Shown: one piece after another, positions 1 through 8,364 of the stretch
Layout of the letters: every line of letters begins with the position of its first letter
Position numbering within the stretch: the stretch's first letter is position 1
NCBI GenBank assembly: GCA_016721905.1
Contig: JADKHH010000001.1
Location: 1 to 64,000 of the forward strand
DNA length: 64,000 nucleotides
Reading direction: 5' to 3'
DNA from: Candidatus Opimibacter skivensis
GTDB taxonomy: Bacteria; Bacteroidota; Bacteroidia; Chitinophagales; Saprospiraceae
Made by a program: the position numbers and the translations under genes
The notes under the pieces: generated by a model
Seen by the model: the letters and a program-made list of their open reading frames with translations, nothing else
Databases searched by the model: none
Told to the model about the DNA's origin: nothing

Positions 1-470
1 AGATAAATGTGCTACGCTGCTGTAATGTAGCTTATGGGCAATCTCTGAAAAGGTATCATCTCCAAAAATGATTAACTCCTTGATGCGTTCAATTTTCAGT
101 GCTATAATATATTGTTCGATCGTCGGCTTCTATTTCCGAAAAGAAATTGGCCAAGGTAGGTGTAGCTGTGGTTTAGCTCTTCGCTTAGGAGTACAGAAAA
201 CTTAACATTGGGCTTCTCGTCAGACTTGTACACATAATCAATGATCACTTTTCTGATTTTCTCAACTAAGACACCCTGCTTTTTCTCCAGCAGCTCTAAT
301 CCGGCTTTTTTGATCTTCGGTTCAGTTCCAGCTTTTCTTCATCCGTCAGCTCTTCCTTTGTTTTGATTTCCCTAGTTCACCTTGACCGGAGAGATATCCA
401 GTTCTTCAAGGGCATCTTTGACCACCACTTTGCAGCTTTCACAAGCCATATTCTTTACATAGATTTTCAT
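1..470 (-). pseudogene. HMA-domain AraC-type regulator, decayed and partial
   Basis: From the ATG at 470 the minus strand reads MKIYVKNMACESCKVVVKDA, a heavy-metal-associated domain with the CxxC metal site. A TAG at 372-374 stops the frame, but related sequence continues in other frames to base 1: a charged linker, 'VRKVIIDYVYKSDEKP'-like sequence and 'KIERIKELIIFGDDTF', which is the start of an AraC helix-turn-helix. I count at least three indels within 470 bp, more than in any other gene here. HMA-AraC proteins are common in Bacteroidota beside metal-resistance genes. The rest of the HTH lies outside the window. It is either a true pseudogene or poor sequence at an assembly edge. Confidence 0.6.
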
Positions 471-638
471 AGGTTCGTATTTGGCCTGTTTTTGAAAAGG
501 TCTGGAATGGCATATTGGGTTGGGTTTTTTATTGCACCGTGGGCCAAGATATTGTTTTAAAAGGTGTGATAGGCACTTTATCCTACTATCCTCTTCTGGT
601 ATGAGGACTTCCCGGGATTTCAAGTATTCCTTTCCTAA

Positions 639-678
639 AATATTGTTTAACAAATAAAATAAATAGTTAAACAATATT
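639..678. promoter_or_regulatory. 13-bp perfect inverted repeat upstream of the DUF4397 gene
   Basis: AATATTGTTTAAC at 639-651 is repeated as its exact reverse complement at 666-678, with a 14-base A/T-only spacer. It lies 50 bp before the ATG of the DUF4397 lipoprotein and well outside the HMA regulator. An operator for a dimeric regulator is one reading. A hairpin is the other, but there is no T-tract, so a terminator is less likely. Confidence 0.4.
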
Positions 679-727
679 GCCGCGCCTACGTTTAACCTGC
701 TATTCATTCACAAAAACCTTGAATTTT

Positions 728-1407
728 ATGAAACACAGTCTTTCAATGATTGCCTCCATCCTGTTATTATCCTCGATCATGGTCTTTTCGTCATGCGACA
801 AGGATGATGATAAGACTTATGCCAATGTCCTGGTCATCCATGCTTCTCTCGGATGCCCTGGTGTTGATCTGCTGATCGATGGCAACAAGCAAAATTCAGC
901 TGCTCTACGTATCCCAACAACACGGGCTACCTCGATGTGGAATCAGGAACGCGGAACATCAAAGTCAATGTTGCCGGCACCGCTACAACAGTGATCAATG
1001 CTGATCTGACGCTGACCAAGGATGCCAATTATTCAATCTTTGCCATTGATTCAGTCTCCGACATCTCGGCCGTTGTATTTACGGACGATCTGTCGACACC
1101 GGCCTCAGGAAAGGCCCATGTGCGTTTCATCCACTTGTCTCCTGATGCTCCGGCAGTAGATATTGCTGTCGCCAGCTCTGGTGCTGTAGTATTTGGTGAT
1201 GTGGCTTTACGGAAGGGAACGGCTTTCACGCCGCTGGATGCTGGAACCTACAATCTCGACGTCCGCGTTGCAGGTACCTCAACAGTTGCCCTGGTGCTTC
1301 CTGCGATTACACTGCAAGCAGGAAAAATCTATACTGTATTTGCTAAAGGTTTTCTGGCAGGAACCGGTGTGCAAGCATTGGGAGCAGAAATTATTGTCAA
1401 TAAGTAA
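728..1407 (+). CDS. DUF4397 domain lipoprotein (one frameshift)
   Basis: The ATG at 728 opens a lipoprotein signal (MKHSLSMIASILLLSS...FSSC, lipobox Cys near residue 23) followed by Asp/Lys residues. The mature part has the DUF4397 pattern twice: 'ANVLVIHASLGCPGVDLLID' and 'HVRFIHLSPDAPAVDIAVA', a beta-sandwich domain found in exported Bacteroidota and Firmicutes proteins of unknown function. One base is missing near 905: the frame ending at 994 and the frame covering 937-1407 join as ...NSAAL-TYPNNTGYLDVESG. A strong terminator follows directly. It is probably an outer-membrane-anchored lipoprotein; its function is unknown. Confidence 0.8.
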
Positions 1408-1428
1408 AACAAGAGAACACCCTAATCG

Positions 1429-1458
1429 AAAGCCCGTGTCAAAAGCACGGGCTTTTTA
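1429..1458. terminator. Intrinsic terminator between convergent genes
   Basis: AAAGCCCGTG (1429-1438) pairs perfectly with CACGGGCTTT (1446-1455) over a 7-base loop and runs into a T-tract. The A-rich left side lets it work in both directions, for the DUF4397 gene and for map, which ends at 1501. Confidence 0.85.
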
Positions 1459-1500
1459 TTTGGACCAATGCCTGCACATGACGATTTTTTGCAGGTTTTA

Positions 1501-2265
1501 TTAATTCCAGATACCATTCATTTCGGTCAGGATAATGGGGTTGCCATCCGTGACCACAATAGTATGCTCATGTTGAGCTACAAAACCCCCCTTGTTCCCA
1601 ACCATGGTCCAGCCGTCCTTTAGGGTTTCAGCATAAGTGGATGCTGTGGATATAAATGTTTCGATAGCGACGACTCCATTTTTTTTAAATCTTGTCAGAT
1701 TATAGCGATCTCTGTAGTTTGCTATATCGCTTGGTTCTTCGTGGAGGCTTTTGCCTATCCCGTGACCTGCGAGGTTCTTGATGACTTTGTATCCCCGGTT
1801 TTTAGCTTCTGTTTCGATCAGATGCCCGATGTCTGAAATGCGCACCCCGCCTTTGATATTGTATATGGCTTTATGTAAAATCTCTTTTGAAGCGTTGATA
1901 AGCTTTTGGTGTCCGTGTACATCTTTGCCAAGTACAAAGGAGCCGCCGTTGTCAGACCAAAAACCATTCAGCTCAGCGGAAACATCAATATTGACCAGAT
2001 CACCTTCTTTCAGTATTCTTTTTTCGGATGGGATGCCGTGGCAAACCTCATTGTTCACGCTGATGCAAGTGCAGCCTGGGAAACGATAGGTGAGTAGCGG
2101 TGCTGATTTTGCTCCAAAACCTGACAGGATGGTGGCACCATAGTCGTCTATTTGCTTGGTGGTCATGCCGGGTTGCGCATAGTTCCTCATTTCCTTTAGG
2201 GTCTGAGCCACAGCTTCACTTGCCTTTTGCATGCCGATGAGTTCCGCTTCGTTGGTTATGGACAT
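1501..2265 (-). CDS. map: Methionine aminopeptidase, type I
   Basis: Removes the initiator methionine from nascent proteins in the cytoplasm. The length of 254 residues is normal for type I enzymes. The five metal ligands are in order: D94 (NIDVS), D105 (WSDNGG), H168 (AGHGIG), E202 (IETFIS) and E233 (QHEHT); H76 in 'VCHGIPS' is the conserved substrate-binding histidine. It is the last gene of a leftward run DUF2177-DUF1295-small protein-map that ends at the terminator at 1429-1458. Outside the ribosomal-protein cluster map is usually a second, stand-alone copy, so another paralogue may exist elsewhere in the genome. Confidence 0.95.
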   Translation of the reverse strand: MSITNEAELIGMQKASEAVAQTLKEMRNYAQPGMTTKQIDDYGATILSGFGAKSAPLLTYRFPGCTCISVNNEVCHGIPSEKRILKEGDLVNIDVSAELNGFWSDNGGSFVLGKDVHGHQKLINASKEILHKAIYNIKGGVRISDIGHLIETEAKNRGYKVIKNLAGHGIGKSLHEEPSDIANYRDRYNLTRFKKNGVVAIETFISTASTYAETLKDGWTMVGNKGGFVAQHEHTIVVTDGNPIILTEMNGIWN

Positions 2266-2354
2266 ATTCGTTGAATCAGTTTGTTCAGTTGTTTAGACGG
2301 TCGTTAGAGTCTGAAGACAAACGTTGAGTTTTTTATTTTAGTTGCTTCCATTTG

Positions 2355-2669
2355 TCAGCCCGGTACAGCAGGAACTTCAATTTTAAGCTTTCCTGTACCT
2401 TTTGCAAAAGTAATATTTAAATATACGGTCCTTTCCTTGTTAGAAAAGGAATTCAAAGATTCCCACTTCTGCATGCTAATCTCTCCGGTCAATTCGTCAT
2501 ACATTTTGTCAACCTTGTACTCCTCAATTTCAATGGTCATGCTTAATGAAAGGTCGGAAAAAAGATGAACGTCGATGATGTCACCATACATTGACACCAC
2601 TTGCTGAATTTTAGTAATGGCAGCGTGCCTTTCGTCATTACTAAATCCTGTCCAAAAAATATGCTCCAT
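2355..2669 (-). CDS. Conserved hypothetical protein, 104 residues
   Basis: Reads from MEHIFWTGFSNDERHAAITK; an upstream in-frame start at 2741 is possible, but the extra 24 residues look non-coding. The protein is soluble and has no signal peptide or membrane segment. It contains 'IVDVHLFSDLSLSMTIEIEE'-like alternating hydrophobic strands and ends in 'GTGKLKIEVPAVPG'. I recognise it only as a type of small Bacteroidota protein without an assigned role. It sits between DUF1295 and map in the same direction. Confidence 0.6.
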   Translation of the reverse strand: MEHIFWTGFSNDERHAAITKIQQVVSMYGDIIDVHLFSDLSLSMTIEIEEYKVDKMYDELTGEISMQKWESLNSFSNKERTVYLNITFAKGTGKLKIEVPAVPG

Positions 2670-2786
2670 GACGCTGCAATTATTTTCCCGATGAGGGTAT
2701 ATCAGATGCTGATTTGTTGTTCCCGGCATTCCGGTACTCATTGATAAAAGTTGGTTTATTCTCGAATGAAGCTCAAGCGCATAGAC

Positions 2787-3567
2787 TTACCTGCTGGAAA
2801 TAGTGCACGGGGGCCATGGAATAAACCTGCTCGTCTTTTTTTTGTATTCCGCAAACTCATGATTCTTTTCCATTTTCTTTTCAAGCATCGGAATGCCCGA
2901 AACATGGAGTATTAAATAGGTAATGGTGAGCGGGCCAATGATGGTAAACGCTCCGAACGGAACAGAAAGAGCGACAAGCCAAATGCCCCACCATTGCGAG
3001 ATTTCGCCAAAATAATTTGGATGACGAGAATATGCCCATAGACCACGTTGCAAAAGTTTGCCCTTGTTTGCCGGATCTTTCGTGAACCTGGCGAGCTGGG
3101 CATCAGCAACGGTTTCAAAATAAAATCCCAAAAGCCAAACCGCCAATCCGATAAAATCAAGACTGTTAAGTGAGCCGCCATTATTTCTATTGATTAAAAG
3201 CACCGGCAAGACAATACTAAAAAGCAGCGCACCTTGTAAAAGATAGACTTGAAGGTATGAACGCAGATAAAACCACTTGCCCCATTCAATGCGCCACTGT
3301 TGATATCGATAATCTTCCGGTTTACCTCTGTTGCGCCAATAAATATGCCAGGCCAGACGCACTCCCCAAATACTGACGAGGAGGCATACCATCAGCGCCC
3401 TTTCTCCGCTGGCGTCTCCAAGATAGAAAGAGGCCCACGCCAGGAGTACAAAACCCAGACCCCACGCAACATCGGCAACATCGTTTCTTTTCTTAATCAA
3501 AGAAATGACAAACCATGAGGCTCATATACACGAACAAAAGCAGCGCGAGGGTTAGAAAATACTTCAC
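2787..3567 (-). CDS. DUF1295 membrane protein (steroid 5-alpha-reductase-like), frameshifted
   Basis: A multi-pass membrane protein of the DUF1295 / isoprenylcysteine methyltransferase-like superfamily. The family signature is clear: 'DVAWGLGFVLLAW', 'RYQQWRIEWGKWFYLRSYLQ', 'LLQRGLWAYSRHPNYFGE' (Arg-His-Pro-Asn) and a C-terminal 'GIPMLEKKM...EFAEYKKKTSRFIPWPP'. The true start is probably the GTG at 3567, overlapping the upstream stop by 4 bases (GTGA). One extra base near 3512 splits the first membrane helix (VKYFLTLALLLFVYMSL) from the rest, which otherwise starts at 3500. DUF1295 genes often neighbour DUF2177 and lipid-modification genes; a lipid-related role is inferred. Confidence 0.8.
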
Positions 3568-3962
3568 AGTCCCATTTTATCGGCAATAAAATAAGTTACG
3601 ATCGAAACAGATGATGCAAGCACCGCCCCCCATATTAAGTCTACGATAGTGACCAGTAGAGGCCAATCCTTAGCCACCGCCAGATTTGTCAGGTCATAAG
3701 TGGCATAACAAACCAGGCCGAACAGCGCACCATAGAGAAGGGCGTGCGTCCGGGAGCCTTTATCAACAGCGGGAGTTATTACAAATACTACCAGGCCAGC
3801 GATGAAAATCAGATAAAAAATAATGGCTGCAGTCCAATTTACTTCGGGCTTCATTAATGCGCCTATTTGAGCTCGATAAAAATCTTTAGCGACCAATCCC
3901 AGCCAGATCATATCAATGGCAAAGAACACCGGTAATGCAATGGCGAATAATTTTAGAAACAT
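3564..3962 (-). CDS. DUF2177 family membrane protein
   Basis: 132 residues with four hydrophobic segments. It has the family features 'AIDMIWLGLVAKDFYRAQIG' and 'ALLYGALFGLVCYATYDLTN' with conserved Asp and Arg residues in or next to helices. DUF2177 proteins are inner-membrane proteins of unknown function, often encoded beside DUF1295 and cyclopropane-synthase-type genes. Translation is coupled to the DUF1295 gene by the GTGA overlap at 3564-3567. Confidence 0.85.
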   Translation of the reverse strand: MFLKLFAIALPVFFAIDMIWLGLVAKDFYRAQIGALMKPEVNWTAAIIFYLIFIAGLVVFVITPAVDKGSRTHALLYGALFGLVCYATYDLTNLAVAKDWPLLVTIVDLIWGAVLASSVSIVTYFIADKMGL

Positions 3963-4255
3963 ATTTCTTTATTGAATAAGCTGCTGTGGATTGTAAGCAT
4001 GTAGCCAATGGAACTTGAAGATAGCAAAATCTGATTCAAAGGAGGATGGGCACCAGGCCAATCATATGTACCGTGGCCATAACGGGATGCTGCAGGGCAA
4101 TGAAACAAAACAATGGGTTCGAACTATTTTATCCTTAGCAATATTTGTTTATTATTGTAAAGTAAAATCGACGTGATTCCAGGAAGGTTACTAAGAAAAG
4201 CAGGAGTTCTCATCCTACAAGTAGGGATTCCATAACGACACTAAATTTTTTTCCT

Positions 4256-4606
4256 ATGGTGCAGACACAGACCAACGATGAATCGCTCTTCCGGAGCTGG
4301 CAACAACGCAACATTTCGAAATCACTGGTGCAGGAAGAGTTAAAAGATAAAGGTCTATCTGCGGAAGAAATCACGTCCATGTTGGAAGACTATACCCGAT
4401 ATCGCATTGGCCGACGTAATACCATGGGCTGGTGCATGATGGGACTGGGTGGCTTCCTAGGCTTGATAAGTTGTGTTTTAACTATGTTAGATCCATTGCC
4501 TGATTTTCGTGGGCTTTTTATGTATGGCTTTACAAGCATTGCCGTGACCATGGCTTTTTATGGTTGCTATCTGGTGATGGAGAAGCCTGGTGATGAGGAG
4601 GACTAG
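4256..4606 (+). CDS. Small membrane protein, unknown function
   Basis: 116 residues. A charged N-terminal half (about residues 1-52, 'LVQEELKDKGLSAEEITSML', helical) is followed by two transmembrane helices (about 57-80 and 88-108) and an acidic tail, KPGDEED. I do not recognise the family. The N-terminal 'SKSLVQEELKDKGLSAEEI' resembles the short helical repeat seen in small regulatory or RecX-like helical domains, but I would not assign it. It is alone, transcribed towards the response regulator at 4747. Confidence 0.55.
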   Translation: MVQTQTNDESLFRSWQQRNISKSLVQEELKDKGLSAEEITSMLEDYTRYRIGRRNTMGWCMMGLGGFLGLISCVLTMLDPLPDFRGLFMYGFTSIAVTMAFYGCYLVMEKPGDEED

Positions 4607-4746
4607 CGTTCATACTTTATTATTTACCGAAACCTGACATAAGTAATTGCCGAAGACAATAATGAACTATATGTGACATCGATATCACGCTATATGATTT
4701 GTTGAGTCTGGCCATTTACTACTTCCAGGATTGTATATTTAACCTG

Positions 4747-5397
4747 ATGAACCATATGATGATCAGGGTATTGCTGGTAGACGACCATACGGTGGTAACC
4801 CAAGGTTTAAGGTTACTGCTTCAGGATGTAACGGATATCGCTATCATCGGTGAAGCCCGAAACGGGCAGGAAGCCCTGGATATTATTGCAAAGAGTGCCG
4901 CGGATGTTGTGCTGATGGATATCGAGATGCCCCTGATGGATGGTATCAAGTGCACAGGGTTGATGCAACAGCGTTATCCGGAAGCCAAAGTCATCGCTAT
5001 CAGCATCTACGCTGATTATCCGCATGTGCAGGCGATGATCAAGGCAGGAGCCAAGGGTTATCTTTTGAAAAATTGTGGGAAGCAGGAATTGGAGCAGTGT
5101 ATCCGTAAAGTGCATGGTGGCGGTACGTTTTTCAGTGACGATCTCACCGATACACTCCTTTCCGGGATGCAGGGAAAAACAATAAAGAAGGATGGCCAAT
5201 ACCTTCCCTCCTTGTCCAGGCGTGAGAAGGAAATCCTTCGCCACATCCTGGACGAAGCGACAACAGGCGAAATCGCAGAAAAACTTTTTATTACCGTTGG
5301 CACAGTCGAAACCCATCGACATAACATGATGAATAAACTCGGTGTACGTAACACAGCGGGACTTGTGCGCATGGCGATAACGCATGGGTTAGTGTAA
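4747..5397 (+). CDS. NarL/LuxR-type response regulator
   Basis: A receiver domain (residues about 4-120) with the acidic pair in 'VLLVDDH', phospho-acceptor Asp in 'VVLMDIEMP' and the conserved Lys in 'GAKGYLLKN' is followed by a LuxR-type helix-turn-helix ('LSRREKEILRHIL...TTGEIAEKLFITVGTVETHRHNMMNKLG'). ATG 4747 or the ATGs at 4756/4759 are better starts than the TTG at 4699. The partner is likely the TPR histidine kinase at 5864. Both may control the adhesin at 8365 (inference from order and the shared upstream cassette). Confidence 0.9.
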   Translation: MNHMMIRVLLVDDHTVVTQGLRLLLQDVTDIAIIGEARNGQEALDIIAKSAADVVLMDIEMPLMDGIKCTGLMQQRYPEAKVIAISIYADYPHVQAMIKAGAKGYLLKNCGKQELEQCIRKVHGGGTFFSDDLTDTLLSGMQGKTIKKDGQYLPSLSRREKEILRHILDEATTGEIAEKLFITVGTVETHRHNMMNKLGVRNTAGLVRMAITHGLV

Positions 5398-5863
5398 GTC
5401 ATTATTTTACCCCATTCTGTCGTACTACATTCTAATATATTGCATTCAAGGGGCGGGGGGGGGGGGGGGGGCGGCTTTAGCCACCATAAAAATCCCGATT
5501 GTGGCTAAAGCCAAACTTCCTTTGCTGTTCGTCCCCCGGCTAAAGCCGAGGGCATTTGAGTATTGACGAAGAGGCGCAGTTTGAAAATGCCCTTAATTAA
5601 TTTTCGCAGTGATTGCACGTAGAGCAAGGAGGAATTAGGTCTCTTCGGTCCTTTCGCTCTTCAGCCTCTTTGCCTTTTCTCTAGGAAAACCCATAATTTT
5701 TAAACTACAGGTATCTCCCGAATATGGAGTAATAGCTATTCCGGAAATTTGAACTGCTTTTCACAGACTCAGCGTACGGGATGCTGTTCTGATATTCTTA
5801 TGAAAAGAAAATGACTATTTCTATTAAATAAACTACATTTCATTTAATAAGACAACGATATAC
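5398..5863. repeat. Intergenic cassette, copy 1: G-tract, hairpin repeat, octamer array, upstream box
   Basis: Contains a run of 17 G at 5455-5471, then GGCTTTAGCCAC with its inverse GTGGCTAAAGCC and the tail 'aacttcct...gtcccccggctaaag' (about 5473-5545). A polypyrimidine array of period 8 follows (four units, 5648-5679), then the box CTCTAGGAAAACC with an A/T-rich segment at about 5679-5710. The same elements in the same order recur at 7848-8310 in front of the adhesin gene. No coding capacity was seen. Confidence 0.7.
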
Positions 5864-7811
5864 GTGAATCTCAGGTTGATCCTTTTTATGTCTTTGGTTT
5901 GTTGGTCTTGCTGGCCTGTGCCGCTGTATGCACAAGGGTTGACAGAGGAGCAGGAGCTCTATGTTCAGTCCCTGTTAGATTCATCGGAACAGTACAAACT
6001 CAAGGATCCACCCAGATCCCTTTCCTTTGCGCTGCAGGCTTTGGACTGGCTGCCGGAAACGGGATATGAAAAGATGCAGATCACCGCTTATCTGCGTGCG
6101 GCTAACAGTGAGAAAATCGCCTCCCATAAAGCGGCTTCCATCATGTACGTCAATAAGGCCGGTGAACTGTCAGCATCGATCCGTGATTCCATACTCATGA
6201 TGAGAGCTGCTTTTATGAAGGCATCCATCTTCGGCTTCTATGACGATGCGGATTCAGCCCTTTTATATTTCCAGCGAACGATAGATCTCCACCGTCCGGG
6301 TTTTGATGTGTTCTTTGCCGCCAATGCGTATACCAATATTGGTGGTCTCTTTCGCAGTATGGGTGATATTCCTAAAGCGGAATCCTATTTACGCAAAGGA
6401 TATGAGATCAGCAGGGGAGATGACTATGCCTGGATTTTTACACTTTCCCGGTTGATTTCTTTTTATTCTGCACTTGGGAATCCTAAATATATCGCTTACC
6501 TCGACACCTTTTCGATGTCAGACTTTGCCAGCAAAGGATCTGAAGCCACCATCGCCGCTCATTTTCTACACTTTCCTCAATCTAACCAATGCCACACTCG
6601 CTGAAAAGGAAGACAAATTGTGGGAGGTATTTCGTTTTTCAAAGCAACAAAGTTCGCCTACACATCAGGTCGAGCTGGGTTTGAAATTGAATGCATTATT
6701 GGTCGAGCAAAAAAAACATCATGAATCGCGCCTGTTGTTACCGGAGCTGCTTGAACTTGCCGTCGTTTCTAGAAACGGAAGAGTGGAGGCCGAGGTCAAC
6801 CAGGCATTATATGAAAATGCAAAAGCATTGGGTGAGCCAGTCAAGGCACTGATGTATATGGAACGGTTCAACGCTATCAATGATAGCCTGCACCTTGAAG
6901 ATATGCAAACGCAGATTCAGGATCTCAATGTCAAATTTGAAGTGGCGCAAAAAGATCATGAAATCGAACGACAAAACATAAGCCTGCAACAAGGGCGGAG
7001 AAATCGAAATTTCCTGATGCTGATTATTGGCTTGCTGGCTGGTATGGCTGTCCTTACGATTCTTTATTTCCGCAGCCGCATCCGTACAGCACGCCGGCTG
7101 CGCGAGCAGGAAGAGATCATCCACCAACAGGACAAGGAAAAACTCAGACAAGAAAAGGAACTGGTACAACTGACTACATCACTTGATTCCCAGGAGCGTG
7201 AGCGCACCCGCATAGCGCGGGATCTGCATGACGGGCTGGGTAGCCTGATGAGTGGTATTTCTGCACAGGTTGAAAACCTGCTTTTTAAAGATCCGGCCAA
7301 TAGTCATTACACATCGCTTAAAGAATTAGTGAAGGAGACTGCGACCGAATTACGAAGAACCTCCTACGAGCTCATGCCTGCTACTCTTTTGCGTATGGGG
7401 CTTGATCCTGCTATCCGCGATTTGTGTTTCAATCTCCTCGTCAAAAACGGAATCGAACCCAGGCTTGAGTTGGAAGCGGATGTCACTCATCTCTCTTCCG
7501 ATCAGCAGCTCATCGTCTACCGCATTCTCCAGGAGTTACTTCACAATATTGTCAAGCATGCTGCCGCAACGCACGTTCTTGTGCAGCTCAACAGCTTTGA
7601 TGACGAAATGACCCTCGTTGTTGAGGACGACGGCAAGGGATTTCTTATCGACAATTCAACTAGCTATGGCATCGGGTTGGGTAGCATCAAATCGCGCGTG
7701 GATTTGCTGGGTGGATTCCTGGATATAGCATCATCGCCTGGTGAAGGGACGACGGTAACAATAAATTTTCAAATCCAAATTATTCCCACAGTAAAACCTA
7801 AAGATCAATAG
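5864..7811 (+). CDS. TPR-type sensor histidine kinase, HisKA_3 family (frameshifted)
   Basis: The start is GTG at 5864 with a signal peptide (MNLRLILFMSLVCWSCWPVPLYAQ). A periplasmic helical region follows ('ANAYTNIGGLFRSMGDIPKA' is TPR-like), then one transmembrane helix ('NFLMLIIGLLAGMAVLTILY'), a coiled coil, the phospho-acceptor segment 'RIARDLHDGLGSLMSG' and an HATPase ('DDGKGFLID', 'GIGLGSIKSRV'). One extra T in the run at 6562-6565 breaks the frame: the two parts (to 6604 and from about 6565) join as AAHFYTFLNLTN. It is a paralogue of the kinase at 15922 and lies downstream of its likely regulator at 4747. Confidence 0.85.
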
Positions 7812-8364
7812 CTAAACCTCATTCTTAGGTTTTGAATTCTTCAATTGCCCTGGCTTTTAAGCCAGGGTAAGCGTCGGAAGAAAATATTGGCTTTAGCCAC
7901 CAGAAAATCACAATTGTGGCTAAAGCCGAACTTCCTCTTGTTGGCTGTCCCCGGCTAAAGACTTACCGTTTATACACATCTCTCAATTTTCCATGCTTAT
8001 TAGAATATCATAGGGATAAATGAGCCCATAGCCTGCAGGCCGTTGATTTGCTCCTGCAACCACGAAATTCAATTTAGATTCTCAAGGGAATGCCAGAACG
8101 TATCCACTAGGTTGCAGGAGCAAACTCCTGCAACGGCCCCCCCCTATTTTAAATATGTATAAACGTTAGGTCTAAAGCCAGGGGCAATTAAGAATTTTCC
8201 AACTTTAGTTAATGAGCTTTTTAGCCTTTCTGCCTTTCTGCCCTTCCGCCTTCCTTCCTCTTTTAACCTCTAGGAAAACCTATATTTTTCAAACTACATG
8301 CTTCTCCAGAGGGATAGAATGGCAGCAAAACTGAGTTTTGCGGTGTTATTTAATCCGTTGCACC
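7812..8364. repeat. Intergenic cassette, copy 2, upstream of the adhesin
   Basis: Holds the palindrome CCCTGGCTTttAAGCCAGGG (7848-7867), the GGCTTTAGCCAC/GTGGCTAAAGCC pair with the same 'gaacttcct...gtccccggctaaag' tail as copy 1, and a pair of inverted GTTGCAGGAGC-type repeats (about 8050-8136) ending in a run of C at 8137-8144. An octamer array GCCTTTCT follows (8224-8255), then the box CTCTAGGAAAACC (8268-8280) and an A/T-rich stretch resembling that before the kinase. Nothing coding was seen. Confidence 0.7.
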
